Source: JAEUHM01 sp964538625
GTDB taxonomy: Bacteria > Verrucomicrobiota > Verrucomicrobiia > Verrucomicrobiales > Verrucomicrobiaceae
Direction: 5' to 3'
NCBI GenBank assembly: GCA_964538625.1
Contig: CAZIGH010000021.1
Span: 16,428 to 80,427 of the forward strand
DNA length: 64,000 nucleotides
Shown piece after piece: positions 1 through 9,114 of the stretch. Every line of letters begins with the position of its first letter. The first letter of the stretch is position 1. The notes under the pieces were generated by a model. It saw only the letters and a program-made list of their open reading frames with translations, made no database searches and was not told the origin of the DNA. The position numbers and the translations under genes were made by a program.

Positions 1-1081
1 GGCGCTTGCTCGACTTGCTCATCCACTCTCTCACTCGCTTGATAAGCACCTCCTTCATCCACTCGTTCACCGTGTAGGCACCGGAGGCTCGGAGCAGTAT
101 GCCATCGTTACCCACTACCATGCAGTGGCTACGCACCTTGTCCTCTTCCATTAAGTCGGCAGCACCGTTGACCAATGCGCCGCTGCCCGTCTGGCCAGAC
201 CCTGCCCGCACATTGAGGGAACTGGACGAATAGTTGGTCGGCACCGCCACGTTCATCCGTTCCACTCCCAGGGTCGAAACCCATGCATCCGTTCCGTGCA
301 CAATCCAGTCGCTGTAGGGCAGCAGTGCGAACCCGTAGAATCCCCACGTCGGCCCCCACGAGTTCTGCACGATGAAGCCGTCATCCCGATACCCGACGAG
401 AGCAAACGCGTGAAGACCGTTGACTTTGGTATTCGACCTCCACTGAATGACAGGCAGGACCTTCGCATTCTCCGGGACCTCCCATCCTTTGTGAACCGAG
501 GCACTCACATACACCGCACCCACCTCGTGAATGGCACTCTGCAGAGCAGTAATGTCATCCGTTTCGATGCGGTAATACGCACCAAGAGTGATCTTAGCCG
601 CTTCTTCAGCCCATCCCGTCGCTGGTCTACCAGCACTGCCGTCTTGGGACAAATAGGGCCAAGTTTCTTCGAGACAAACTCCATGACGGTGCCAGCCCTT
701 CAGAGCTCCCCGGCAGCTTGAACCATCGTAGTCCTCCCCTGGCCACTCATCATATAGCCGAGCGTGCTCATACAACATGCGCGCACTCACCTTTTCAGGC
801 ATCTGCTCCTTACCGTCGGCTGCCATCAAGACGCCGTCCTTGAAACGAAGGTAGTTAATCATCGCTGCCAGGGCGAATCCCGTGCAGGCACCTTCACTAC
901 CCTGATCCAGAACGAGCTTTTTGTACAACTTCAGCTTACCTTCGATCACCTCAGGAGCAGGAAAAGTCGGAGGCAGATTTACGAGCCTCGGCTGATAGCA
1001 GCGGTCGCGAATGTCGTAGCGATCAGGTCTCGCATTGAACGTGCGCGTCCTGCCGTTGAGAGAAGCATTCGTGGAGGGCAT
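1..1081 (-). CDS. C1A (papain-like) cysteine peptidase, 3' end outside window
   Basis: An open frame of 360 codons starts at the ATG at 1081-1079 and reaches the left edge without a stop, so the C-terminus is missing. The papain signature is clear: oxyanion Gln60 and nucleophile Cys66 in LDQGSEGACTGFALA, catalytic His224 in VNGLHAFALVGY, and Asn240 in VQNSWGPTWGFYG. The sequence RPDRYDIRDR before the catalytic domain resembles the propeptide/mature junction of bacterial C1A enzymes. There is no signal peptide. It is the last visible gene of the minus-strand operon that begins at 5667, 126 bp after the M15 peptidase gene. The family is certain from the motifs; substrate and location are unknown. 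Confidence 0.88.
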   Translation of the reverse strand, partial: MPSTNASLNGRTRTFNARPDRYDIRDRCYQPRLVNLPPTFPAPEVIEGKLKLYKKLVLDQGSEGACTGFALAAMINYLRFKDGVLMAADGKEQMPEKVSARMLYEHARLYDEWPGEDYDGSSCRGALKGWHRHGVCLEETWPYLSQDGSAGRPATGWAEEAAKITLGAYYRIETDDITALQSAIHEVGAVYVSASVHKGWEVPENAKVLPVIQWRSNTKVNGLHAFALVGYRDDGFIVQNSWGPTWGFYGFALLPYSDWIVHGTDAWVSTLGVERMNVAVPTNYSSSSLNVRAGSGQTGSGALVNGAADLMEEDKVRSHCMVVGNDGILLRASGAYTVNEWMKEVLIKRVREWMSKSSKR

Positions 1082-1207
1082 GGCGGGTCAGGAGTTGAAA
1101 ACTGGCTCTGCACGGTATCCAAGGCTACGCATCGCCTTGGGTGTGCGAAAATATTTAATCCGTTGACTTAAAGAACAATCTGTATGGAGTCAAGAAAAAG
1201 AAAGAGA

Positions 1208-2227
1208 TCACTCCGTGCGGCAATACTCAAAGTGCATGCCATCTTTGGTGCCGAAGTAGCCACCCCAGGCGAAGCCGAAGGACTCGAAGATCGGCACAAG
1301 CTCGACCACGCTGCCCTCCCTACCTCGTGGCGCGGGTTCCACACCATAACCGTTCCATTGCACGTTGATGTCAAAGGCGATGCCCCAGCTATGGCTGCTG
1401 AGGCTTCGCTCGGGGTTCCAGGACTTGTGGCGCGGCACCCAGCATCCACCCCAGAACTTGAGCAGATTCGTGAGGCCCTGCTGATCAACAGCTTCAAAGG
1501 CGTCCACCAGCGGCTTCGCCACTTTCCGATGGCAGGCGAAACGTCCATTGAATCCGCTGTTGCCGTAGTGAGGGAGGCCTCTTAGTTGCGGAATCTCCAC
1601 GCGCACGATGTTGTTCTGTGCCCAAGGGGGCGCAATCACGATGGCTCCGCGTTTCGTGGTGCTGGACCGCCACTCAAAATCCCCAAATTCCGACCGAATC
1701 TCACTCAGGTTCAATACGCTCAGCGGCTCTGAGGTGACATCGCGCTCGCCCCGGCCTCCGGCAACCTTAGGACCACGGCTTTTGGCGCGGCCATTGCCGC
1801 CGCGTTCGTCCTCTTCACCTGGATGAGGAACCACTACTACGCATTGGTCGTTTGTTTCCAAGCCAAGGTGGGCCGCGAGCCCCGGAGAGAGGTCAGCCGT
1901 GCGGTTCACCCGTTCATGAGGACCCCAGTCGATGGGTTTGGCCTTTGCTGTGGCGCCCGTGCGTGGGTTCGTCACGTCCACCATGATGCCGAGCAGATAG
2001 CTTTTGGGCGTTTCTGCGTAGTTCCAGCGGCAGGCAATGTAAAAGGTCTCCGGGTTCAGCCGTCGTGCATAACCAGTAGTGCGAGGTGGCTGGCGAGGTA
2101 AAAAGTATTCTGGAACCCGTGCGAAGGTGGCTTGGTCCCAAACGAGCGCAAGATTCTCGCTAGGGGTGACGCCCGTGTCTCGCGGGCCGCCGAACGTGGA
2201 CATCCGTCCTGTAATGGTAGTGCTCAT
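1208..2227 (-). CDS. RlpA-like DPBB plus M15 (D-Ala-D-Ala carboxypeptidase-like) peptidase
   Basis: 339 residues with two parts. Residues about 82-134 resemble the double-psi beta-barrel of RlpA: a DWGP element at 100-103 followed by RTADLSPGLAAHLGL. The C-terminal part has the M15 zinc-peptidase pattern SHSWGIAFDIN (His279, Asp286) and DGMHFEY (His332). M15 enzymes cleave D-Ala-D-Ala or L-Ala-D-Glu bonds in peptidoglycan, and RlpA barrels bind or cleave glycan strands, so a wall-hydrolytic role is likely. No signal peptide is visible, which is unusual for this combination. An internal ATG (Met9) could be the start. It lies between the exported 543-residue protein and the C1A peptidase. Confidence 0.85.
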   Translation of the reverse strand: MSTTITGRMSTFGGPRDTGVTPSENLALVWDQATFARVPEYFLPRQPPRTTGYARRLNPETFYIACRWNYAETPKSYLLGIMVDVTNPRTGATAKAKPIDWGPHERVNRTADLSPGLAAHLGLETNDQCVVVVPHPGEEDERGGNGRAKSRGPKVAGGRGERDVTSEPLSVLNLSEIRSEFGDFEWRSSTTKRGAIVIAPPWAQNNIVRVEIPQLRGLPHYGNSGFNGRFACHRKVAKPLVDAFEAVDQQGLTNLLKFWGGCWVPRHKSWNPERSLSSHSWGIAFDINVQWNGYGVEPAPRGREGSVVELVPIFESFGFAWGGYFGTKDGMHFEYCRTE

Positions 2228-2261
2228 GGGGATCAGTTTGGATTGAGGTTCTGTCTAGTGG

Positions 2262-3893
2262 TCAAGGTGTGGGGACTGTATCATTCACAGCAACCTTGGT
2301 GCTGAGGATGAGGTAATGGGGTGTGATTTGGACCTTCGGCTCGGAGGTCTCCAGCTTTAGGATTTTGGCCAGTTGGAGGGTGGGGTCATTGGACTTAAGT
2401 TCATCCAGCACCACGCTTGGCAGTTTCAGCGTGGCTAGCGGTGTGCCCACTGGCAGCTTGGCCTTGACGGAGTTCTTGAGCCAGTTCTCCACCTCACCAG
2501 GAAAGCCACCGATGTCAAAACGAACGGGCACCTCAGCCGGCTCCACAAGCTCGAAGCTCAGGTCATTTGCATCAGTAGAAGCCTTAAGAACTCCCTTCAA
2601 CTTATGAGCTTGGGCACTGGCTGTCACACCGAAGCTCGTCCCCACCCCCCCACCCACCTTCACATCGATGAGCTTGATGCCGAAGGGACCACGCTTCTTG
2701 ATCTGCACGGCATTGCCGTGAAAGTGCAGTTGAGAGTTCACGGAGATGCTCGCTTGCGTGGTGAGGGTAATGACGTTCTCGCCAAACTCAGGGTTGATTG
2801 CGCCGAGCGATCCTTGGGCTGTAGTGCGCGTGGCCCCTTCTGGATACACCTTGAACCCATTGCCAAAGGGTGGGCCGCCCGTCTTCGCATAGATGTCACC
2901 AGCATGGCTCACGCCCTGGAAAGACACCGTGCGACGGGCCACCGGCATGGCATTGATCTCGCTGAAGAGCTTCTGCATCACCCCGACACCTAGCACCACG
3001 GTGGTGGCCTCCGGCAGTTTGCTCTGGAAGCTTGTGAGCTTGAGCCGGGTCATCGCATGCTTCCACCCATCCTCCACCGTCTGGCTATTGCCTCCCTCAA
3101 CGCCAACGGGAGAACCAAACCCACTGACACCAGCCACGAGGAACAATCCATCTGGTGTGGGAATCAAACACTGCCCTACTAGGCTGCGCCTGATCTCAGG
3201 CAGATCAGGCAGTGTCAGGTCACCGGTGAGGCTGCCGTTCGGCATAGGCAGCGTGATCCGTACGGGGGCGAACTTTTGAGCTGGCAGCACCAGTTCTTGT
3301 ACTACCGGCAGCGGAATGGCAGGCAGCCGGTCATTGAGCAGCTTTAAAGTGGAACCACTGAGCACAGGTCTTGCCCAGGAAGGAGGGGCCTCTGGCACCA
3401 CCGGCTTCACGGAAGAGAAGCTCAGTCTTGCATTCAGCCCCCGCCCTTCTCCCTGTGCGGCCACCACATGGCCAGCCAACTCCGCAGCCACCGCAGGCAG
3501 TCCTTTGGTCTTGAAGCTGGCCTCAGCAGAAAACCGAAGTACACCCCACTTTGGCTCCAGTTGCAGTTTCGTAAGTTCCACTGCCCACGACTGACCGGCC
3601 GGGCTGTAAGTGATGGGTACCACCTTCTCCACCATGTTTACCAGCAGCCCTTTCGGAAGGCTGATGAGCACACATTGAGACGCCTCTTCGAATGTCAGTT
3701 CATTCAGCCGAGCCAGTGCATCCGCTTGGAGTTTGACTTGAGCTTCATCAGTCTTAGCGATGGGAACCGTTTCATCCGCACCCGTCAGCTTGTTCCACCA
3801 CCGGGAGAGAAAACCTTCTGCGTGAGCATCAGGCGCAAATGCAGTCAGGAGAATCAGCCAAACGACAAGCTTGGATCTGCGGTGCGCTGTCAT
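2262..3893 (-). CDS. Sec-exported protein of unknown function
   Basis: 543 residues. The N-terminus is a classical Sec signal peptide: positive n-region (MTAHRRSK), hydrophobic core, and probable cleavage after AHA at about residue 25. The remainder alternates hydrophobic and polar residues, with long predicted beta strands and few cysteines, and looks like a large beta-rich periplasmic or surface protein. Repeated elements around LPKGLLVNMVEKVVP and IPLPVVQELVLP are faintly like two-lobed TULIP/lipid-binding proteins; that is a guess from pattern only. It is 12 bp from the upstream coiled-coil gene and 34 bp from the M15 gene, so it is probably co-transcribed with both. Confidence 0.75.
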   Translation of the reverse strand: MTAHRRSKLVVWLILLTAFAPDAHAEGFLSRWWNKLTGADETVPIAKTDEAQVKLQADALARLNELTFEEASQCVLISLPKGLLVNMVEKVVPITYSPAGQSWAVELTKLQLEPKWGVLRFSAEASFKTKGLPAVAAELAGHVVAAQGEGRGLNARLSFSSVKPVVPEAPPSWARPVLSGSTLKLLNDRLPAIPLPVVQELVLPAQKFAPVRITLPMPNGSLTGDLTLPDLPEIRRSLVGQCLIPTPDGLFLVAGVSGFGSPVGVEGGNSQTVEDGWKHAMTRLKLTSFQSKLPEATTVVLGVGVMQKLFSEINAMPVARRTVSFQGVSHAGDIYAKTGGPPFGNGFKVYPEGATRTTAQGSLGAINPEFGENVITLTTQASISVNSQLHFHGNAVQIKKRGPFGIKLIDVKVGGGVGTSFGVTASAQAHKLKGVLKASTDANDLSFELVEPAEVPVRFDIGGFPGEVENWLKNSVKAKLPVGTPLATLKLPSVVLDELKSNDPTLQLAKILKLETSEPKVQITPHYLILSTKVAVNDTVPTP

Positions 3894-3905
3894 TGGTTTG
3901 GTGGG

Positions 3906-4847
3906 TCAGGGGTTGATTTTGAGGAGCGTCATGAGCCGGCGGCCTTCAGGGCCTGGCCTTGCTGGACCCACTATTTGGTTCTCAGGTGGTAAGGCTTCGC
4001 TTATGCCCCGCTCCTTGTGGAGTGCCGAACCCACAATATTCCGTCCATCTGCAAGCGAATACCGCGCACGTGCGGGGTCGAACCCATAACCCGGTTCGAT
4101 CCATGCCTGCATTGCATCGTGAACTCCCAGAAAGTCGTCTATTTCATCATCGTAGAGTGTAACCCACGTGCCGAGATCTAACCTAAACCGGTCAAACTCA
4201 AGCTGATTAGAGTCGGTCAACCGCTTAAGCTCATCACTCAGCTCACGATACAATATCTCCATTTGCCTATCAGACCCACGTTGTTCACGCAAGGTTTCAT
4301 GGAACTCCTGTTCTTGTGTTGAAAGTTTGTTCGTGTACGTCGTGAAGTCTGCTGCGAGATTTCTCACCTTTGTTTCGATAGCCTGCTGGAGCTCATCAAC
4401 CTTAAGGCGATTTTTCTCCTCGCTCCTTCGAGTTTCAGCCAAAAACTGATCTACCAGCCTTCTCATCTCGTTGATGGCCTCTACGGACTTCCGCTCTCGC
4501 TTCTCCTCAGCAGACTCGGCCTTTTGGATGGTCAACGTTCGTCCATCATCCACCAGCTTGTAGATCGTCGCACATGCCGTCACCACCGCCAGCAGCGAAC
4601 CGCCAAAAAACACCAGCCGCGCTTTGTTCATAGCGTCCTTGTGCTGGCTGATCATTTCATTGACCTTGCTGGTCACTGTCATCCCAGCACCAGCGTGCAT
4701 GTCCTGAAACTCTGCCTTCAGCAGCTTCACGACGGTAGGATGCAGGTGTGGCTTTCCCTCGTTGTCGGTGACAACCAAGTGACGTTCGAGCTCGTCTAAC
4801 CGTTGTTCGAGGCTTTGGACCTCTTTCTGAATGTTTTCAAGGCTCAT
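3906..4847 (-). CDS. Single-span membrane protein with coiled coils, unknown function
   Basis: 313 residues. Residues 1-25 form a heptad-rich helix (VQSLEQRLDELERHL). One hydrophobic segment at about 94-116 (ARLVFFGGSLLAVVTACATIYKLV) should span the membrane. A long charged coiled coil follows (about 130-230), then a non-repetitive tail. There is no Sec signal and no recognisable catalytic motif. The start overlaps the end of the upstream membrane-protein gene by 11 bp, which suggests translational coupling and a shared complex. The topology resembles a membrane scaffold. Confidence 0.72.
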   Translation of the reverse strand: MSLENIQKEVQSLEQRLDELERHLVVTDNEGKPHLHPTVVKLLKAEFQDMHAGAGMTVTSKVNEMISQHKDAMNKARLVFFGGSLLAVVTACATIYKLVDDGRTLTIQKAESAEEKRERKSVEAINEMRRLVDQFLAETRRSEEKNRLKVDELQQAIETKVRNLAADFTTYTNKLSTQEQEFHETLREQRGSDRQMEILYRELSDELKRLTDSNQLEFDRFRLDLGTWVTLYDDEIDDFLGVHDAMQAWIEPGYGFDPARARYSLADGRNIVGSALHKERGISEALPPENQIVGPARPGPEGRRLMTLLKINP

Positions 4848-5667
4848 ACGGTTCGTTTACAGGTGGGGGCGGTGGGGTGTAGCGGAGACCGGCGATGGTC
4901 AGCCAGAGGGTAGAAATGGCGAACAAGGCCGACATTACGAGGAATCCCCAGGGCTGGTAAATCGGGATGCCCTGAGTGGTCACCACGCGGGTTGTATTGC
5001 GGGGATCTCCTGGCTTGGGGCGCAGTTCATCTTTGCGCTTCAGGTTGATCCATCGCCATGAGGGGGAGTTCCAACGATACTTTGCATTGCCCACGGTTTC
5101 AGGATGGCGCATCAGCAGCGCAGCCCCGCTAAGAGCCTTAGCATACACCTCATCGAGTTGTTTCTCGATACCCTCATTATCACCTTCCTCGGGCAGTGGT
5201 ATAGGGTTGGGGAGGAAGTTGTTGTCAATGAGTCCGTAATGATCAAAAACCCTGCCGCAAGTGAAGCAGTAAACGAAGCTGGGCCAAGCCAGCAATACGA
5301 CGAACAGACCTACCCGCATCCACGGATACTCTGGTGGTACCACGGGCAGTTTTGCCACCGCATAAGGAAAGTGCGGTGCATTACGATGCGCTAGGCGGGA
5401 TCTGTGCTGGAACAGATGTGCCAGCAGGTGCAGCAACAGCAGAGGGCCGCAGATAAACGTTAGAGTGAGGATGGCGACCTCACTATTGTAGGCACTGCCG
5501 GGGAATGGCAGCGACATAAAGCCGATGGTCTTCTCCTTGAACTCATGCAGAGCAACGAACACCGAAGTAAAATACAGAAAGCAACCCGTCCCAAGCACCG
5601 CAATGGCACCGGAGAGAAACTCCAGGATGGGTCCGTGATTTGTTGTGGTCCGCGTGGTGAGAGACAT
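4837..5667 (-). CDS. Multi-pass membrane protein, first gene of the peptidase operon
   Basis: 276 residues with about four hydrophobic segments: near 15-38 (LSGAIAVLGTGCFLYFTSVFVAL), 62-88, 115-136 (VGLFVVLLAWPSFVYCFTCGRV) and 240-262. A large soluble loop lies between the last two, and the C-terminus is short and proline-rich (PPPPPVNEPYEP). I do not recognise the family. It heads the five-gene minus-strand operon; the 287 bp upstream, up to the divergent TIM-barrel gene at 5955, must hold the promoter, although I cannot pick one out with confidence. Confidence 0.72.
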   Translation of the reverse strand: MSLTTRTTTNHGPILEFLSGAIAVLGTGCFLYFTSVFVALHEFKEKTIGFMSLPFPGSAYNSEVAILTLTFICGPLLLLHLLAHLFQHRSRLAHRNAPHFPYAVAKLPVVPPEYPWMRVGLFVVLLAWPSFVYCFTCGRVFDHYGLIDNNFLPNPIPLPEEGDNEGIEKQLDEVYAKALSGAALLMRHPETVGNAKYRWNSPSWRWINLKRKDELRPKPGDPRNTTRVVTTQGIPIYQPWGFLVMSALFAISTLWLTIAGLRYTPPPPPVNEPYEP

Positions 5668-5954
5668 GGTCGTTGCGATTGATTGGCAATGAGAAGACAG
5701 GAAGAAGCACTTCCGAGCAGTGATCCGCTCTATTCCCCTATACCGAGACAGCCCTCACTTGTTACCAAACTGCCGGCAAGATTTGTGCAACCATGATACA
5801 GCACACACTGGACTCACTTAAGCTCCAGAAAAACCATAATCCTGCAAAATATGAGCGCCTGTTCATGTCCCCAAACCAACAAGTGTTTCGCCCCCCAGAA
5901 CTTGCTACACGAAGAATGCAAGAAGCCAAACGGGGCTGCCGTTGCATCCCTCCC

Positions 5955-6818
5955 ATGTTCCGAACATTTCTTGCTGCTGGTTGCCTTCTTGTTCCTTCTT
6001 TCAACTTGCAAGCCCAACTGCCTGAGTCTGCCAAGGTAGGGCAGTTCTATGCCGGGGCGCAGGCTTACACCTTCCGCCTGTTCACGGTCATGGAGGCATT
6101 GGAAAAAATCGCGGCCACGGGCGGCAAGACGGTGGAGTTTTTCCCAAAGCAGAAACTTCAGCCTGGCTCAGACGCGGTGTTCGATCACACCAGCACGCCT
6201 GAGCAGCGGCAGATGGTGAAGGACAAGCTCAAGGCTCTCGGACTCTATGCCGCTGGTTACGGTGTGGTGCGCTTGAAAAATGACGAGGCCGAGTGCCGTG
6301 CCGTCTTCAGCTTTGCCAAAGACATGGGCATCAGCATCGTGGTGACCGAACCTGCGGAGGACGCCTTTGATGTCATCGAGAAAATGGTCAAGGAGTTCGA
6401 CATCAAGATGGCCATTCACAACCATCCCAAGCGTCCGCTAGATCGTGCCTACCGTTACTGGGACCCCGAGTATGTCCTCAGCCTTGTGAAGGATCGTGAT
6501 CCTCGCATGGGTGCCTGCGCTGACCTCGGCCACTGGGTGCGCTCTGGCATCAAGCCTGTCGATGCCATCCGTCTTCTCAAAGGACGCATTTTTGACAGCC
6601 ATGTGAAGGACCTCACGGAGTTCGGCGAGCCTAAGGCCCACGACATGATCTGGGGTACTGGCAAAACGGATATTCCCGCAGCGCTCAACGCCTTTGCAGA
6701 GATCGGCTTCTACGGTCCGCTTCACGCCGAGTATGAGCACAACTGGGAAACGAATGTAGATGATGTGACCCAGTGCATGAACTGGCTGCGCGAGTTCAAA
6801 GTCACTCCAGCGCAATAG
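5955..6818 (+). CDS. Exported sugar phosphate isomerase/epimerase-like TIM barrel
   Basis: Xylose-isomerase-like (AP endonuclease 2 / IolE) barrel protein. The frame is open from 5793, but the Met at 5955 begins a good signal peptide (MFRTFLAAGCLLVPSFNLQA) and the preceding 54 codons look non-coding, so I chose 5955 (287 residues). Barrel motifs with likely metal ligands are visible: MAIHNHPKR, GACADLGHW, IFDSHVKDL and GPLHAEYEHNW. Export of this family is common in Planctomycetes and Verrucomicrobia, where it usually accompanies sugar or cyclitol oxidoreductases. The substrate is unknown. It converges with the barrel protein at 6822 with only 3 bp between stops. Confidence 0.85.
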   Translation: MFRTFLAAGCLLVPSFNLQAQLPESAKVGQFYAGAQAYTFRLFTVMEALEKIAATGGKTVEFFPKQKLQPGSDAVFDHTSTPEQRQMVKDKLKALGLYAAGYGVVRLKNDEAECRAVFSFAKDMGISIVVTEPAEDAFDVIEKMVKEFDIKMAIHNHPKRPLDRAYRYWDPEYVLSLVKDRDPRMGACADLGHWVRSGIKPVDAIRLLKGRIFDSHVKDLTEFGEPKAHDMIWGTGKTDIPAALNAFAEIGFYGPLHAEYEHNWETNVDDVTQCMNWLREFKVTPAQ

Positions 6819-6821
6819 GGA

Positions 6822-7547
6822 TCAAAAGCGGACGCGTAGTCCCAAACCGACCGACTGCGCACGCAAGTCCTCCACGGTAGCGAACACCATGTAGCGATAG
6901 GCCAGCGTGAGGTCCGCGTGGGCCCCCAGCGCGTAACTCAGTCCAATCATTCCCTGGTAGCCACCGGCCAGACCGTCTGCCGCAGTGGAAAAGTCCCCAA
7001 CGTTGCTCTCCACGCTGCCGCTGGCCGAGGCGTAAGCACCACCTGCGCCTGCGGCCACTTCCACCGCAAAGGACTCCGTCAGCCCCAGCTGCAACCGAAG
7101 GTTCGCAAACACTGGAACGATCAGTAGCTCCGCGTCCACCCGAGCATCCACACCAGCAAAATCCTCTACACTGCCGGAAAAGTCCGATTTGTACCAACCC
7201 GCGCTGACATCAAATCCCAGGCCATGCCTGCCGATACCGCCGATCGTGCCCATGAAGCCATAAGTCGTGTCTGCATTCAGTAATGACACCGCCTGCCCCA
7301 CCTCGCCCTCGATTTCGCTCAGGGAAAATGTGGTCGCTTCGAACTGAAGAAATGTACCGCTGCGCACCGTGCCAAAATCCATCCGCCGAGACCCGACCTC
7401 AGATGGTGGTGCACCAGACGCTACTTGCACGAGTGCAGGGTCACTGGGACCGTAGCCATAGGGTTCTCGAGCGCAGACAGACCCACCGGTGAAAACGCCG
7501 ATAGCGAGAGCCAGACGGGCAGGTTTGGAGAGGGCGAAACTGGGCAT
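6822..7547 (-). CDS. Outer-membrane beta-barrel-like protein
   Basis: 241 residues with an N-terminal signal peptide (cleavage probably after VCA, about residue 26). The body is Gly/aromatic-rich with alternating polar and hydrophobic residues and ends in Phe (LGLRVRF), as outer-membrane barrels recognised by BamA do. It is the size expected of an 8- to 10-stranded barrel such as OmpW or OmpA-like porins. It stands alone between convergent and divergent neighbours. Substrate and specific family were not recognised. Confidence 0.75.
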   Translation of the reverse strand: MPSFALSKPARLALAIGVFTGGSVCAREPYGYGPSDPALVQVASGAPPSEVGSRRMDFGTVRSGTFLQFEATTFSLSEIEGEVGQAVSLLNADTTYGFMGTIGGIGRHGLGFDVSAGWYKSDFSGSVEDFAGVDARVDAELLIVPVFANLRLQLGLTESFAVEVAAGAGGAYASASGSVESNVGDFSTAADGLAGGYQGMIGLSYALGAHADLTLAYRYMVFATVEDLRAQSVGLGLRVRF

Positions 7548-7683
7548 CAGAAATTCGGGTTTGATTGAATATTAACTCATCCTAACTAATCTGGCAATAC
7601 CTTCATCTTGCGCTTTCCCCAGTCGCCTGGCATCGCCGTTGGACAAGCGCCAAGCCACCGCTACCATCTGTGCGCCCATCAAC

Positions 7684-9006
7684 ATGTCGGATACCACGCT
7701 CAAGCCTGCCCTCTCCCTTCTCTACTCGCGCTGGACGCTCCCGAGCCTGCTCGCCATCGTCCTCGCGGACGGCTGGTGGTGGCTGCAGCTGAGCCCGGAA
7801 AACGGCGCTTCTTTCTGGGTGGCCAGCGCGCTCCTCGCAGCTTCAGGTGCGCTGCTCGTGTGGCGTGTCATGGAGAGCATTCGCATCTTCGACCGCTACC
7901 TGTGGAAGCAGGTGTGGTCTGCCATGTTCACTGGAGTCATCGTGCTCAGCGGCGTCATGGTACTGGGAAATGTTTATAAGAAGCTGGATCAGCTGCTGGG
8001 GGATGCAGAACTGCCCATCTCGTTCGTCCTTGAGTTCGTGGGTCTTATCATTCCTTTTTCCCTCATCTTCACCATCCCGTGGGCCTTTCTGACCGGTATC
8101 CTGCTCGTCTTTGGCCGCATGTCCGCTGACAATGAAATGGTTTCCCTCCGCATGACCGGTATGCCCATGTGGCGCATTTGCATGCCAGTTTTCATCATGG
8201 CCATCGCGTTGTCATCCATTTGCCTCTGGGTGAATGTGGAGATGGCACCTGCGGCGAAGAACAGGATGAAGCGGCTCTTTTATGACGTAGCGGCGGACAA
8301 TCCCATCACCCTGTTCCAGCCCGGGCGCGTGCTGGACAAGTTCCCCGGCTACCGAATCTACACAGAGAAGCGCACTGAGGACGGCGAGCTGCACAACCTG
8401 CAAATCATTGAGGTGGACGGCACCAAGCCAGTTCGGTTCATCCGCGCCAAGTCCGCCACACTGGAGACTGAGGAAGGAAAACTGGACTTCCAGCTCATTC
8501 TCAACGACGCGAACATCGAGCAGGCAAAGGAGGACGAGACAGGTGCCATCGTAGGCGTGGACGGTGTGCACTTTGGCAAGACCGGCATCACCTTTCCACT
8601 CTCCGAGCTCAAAGAGAAAACCGAGAGGGTCAACTCTAGCATGAAGAGCACTCCGGAACTCTGGGGAGAGGTGGAGACCGGCATTGATGCCTACTCCAAG
8701 CAGCCCATGACCAAGGAAGAAATGTCCGTGGCGCTCACCGAGGTGAACAAGCGTTACTCCTTCTCTCTCGCCTGCATCACCTTTGCGCTGGTAGGCATCC
8801 CGCTCGGCATCACCGCACAGCGGCGGGAGACCACGGCCGGTTTCGTCCTCAGCTTGGGCACGGCCACGGTCTATTTCATGTTCATCATGATGGCGGAAAC
8901 GATGAACGACAAAGCCAAGTATTACCCCCATCTTCTCATGTGGGTGCCAAACGTCGTGTTCCTCGGCATCGGCGCCTGGCTCTTCTTCCGCCTCAGCCGC
9001 CGCTGA
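7684..9006 (+). CDS. LptF/LptG-family permease (lipopolysaccharide export)
   Basis: 440 residues from the ATG at 7684; the frame also allows a TTG at 7639, which I consider less likely. After two extra N-terminal hydrophobic segments comes the YjgP/YjgQ pattern: IFDRYLWKQVWSAMF, a cluster of membrane spans with GRMSADNEMVSLRMTGM, a periplasmic beta-jellyroll (about 220-340) and C-terminal spans (ITFALVGIPLGITAQ). LptF and LptG form the membrane part of the LptB2FG ABC transporter that extracts LPS from the inner membrane. Only one permease gene is present here, and LptB is not adjacent. Confidence 0.88.
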   Translation: MSDTTLKPALSLLYSRWTLPSLLAIVLADGWWWLQLSPENGASFWVASALLAASGALLVWRVMESIRIFDRYLWKQVWSAMFTGVIVLSGVMVLGNVYKKLDQLLGDAELPISFVLEFVGLIIPFSLIFTIPWAFLTGILLVFGRMSADNEMVSLRMTGMPMWRICMPVFIMAIALSSICLWVNVEMAPAAKNRMKRLFYDVAADNPITLFQPGRVLDKFPGYRIYTEKRTEDGELHNLQIIEVDGTKPVRFIRAKSATLETEEGKLDFQLILNDANIEQAKEDETGAIVGVDGVHFGKTGITFPLSELKEKTERVNSSMKSTPELWGEVETGIDAYSKQPMTKEEMSVALTEVNKRYSFSLACITFALVGIPLGITAQRRETTAGFVLSLGTATVYFMFIMMAETMNDKAKYYPHLLMWVPNVVFLGIGAWLFFRLSRR

Positions 9007-9028
9007 GACCGCGCACTTCTCGCGCACC

Positions 9029-9053
9029 GATGCATGAACCCAAGTCATGCATC
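9029..9053 (+). other. Perfect inverted repeat between lptF/G and gnd
   Basis: A 9-bp perfect stem (GATGCATGA / TCATGCATC) with a 7-nt loop lies 23 bp after the permease stop. There is no following T-run, so it is not a typical intrinsic terminator. It may be an operator, an mRNA stabiliser or a weak terminator. Confidence 0.4.
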
Positions 9054-9114
9054 ACCTGAGGAAAATCCCCTTTGCCAAACATTGGCGTCCGGGTATGTCT
9101 CCCGCCCCTAAAAT

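Noticed and set aside
296..721. Plus-strand frame of 141 codons at the left edge
   Set aside because: The opposite strand carries an uninterrupted C1A peptidase with all catalytic residues.
1184..1585. Long plus-strand frame opposite the M15 peptidase
   Set aside because: It is the antisense shadow of the peptidase, which has complete motifs; the plus-strand product has no recognisable feature.
8212..9048. 278-codon minus-strand frame opposite the LptF/G gene
   Set aside because: Antisense shadow of a membrane protein with clear family motifs; composition is His/Glu-rich as expected from reversed codons.
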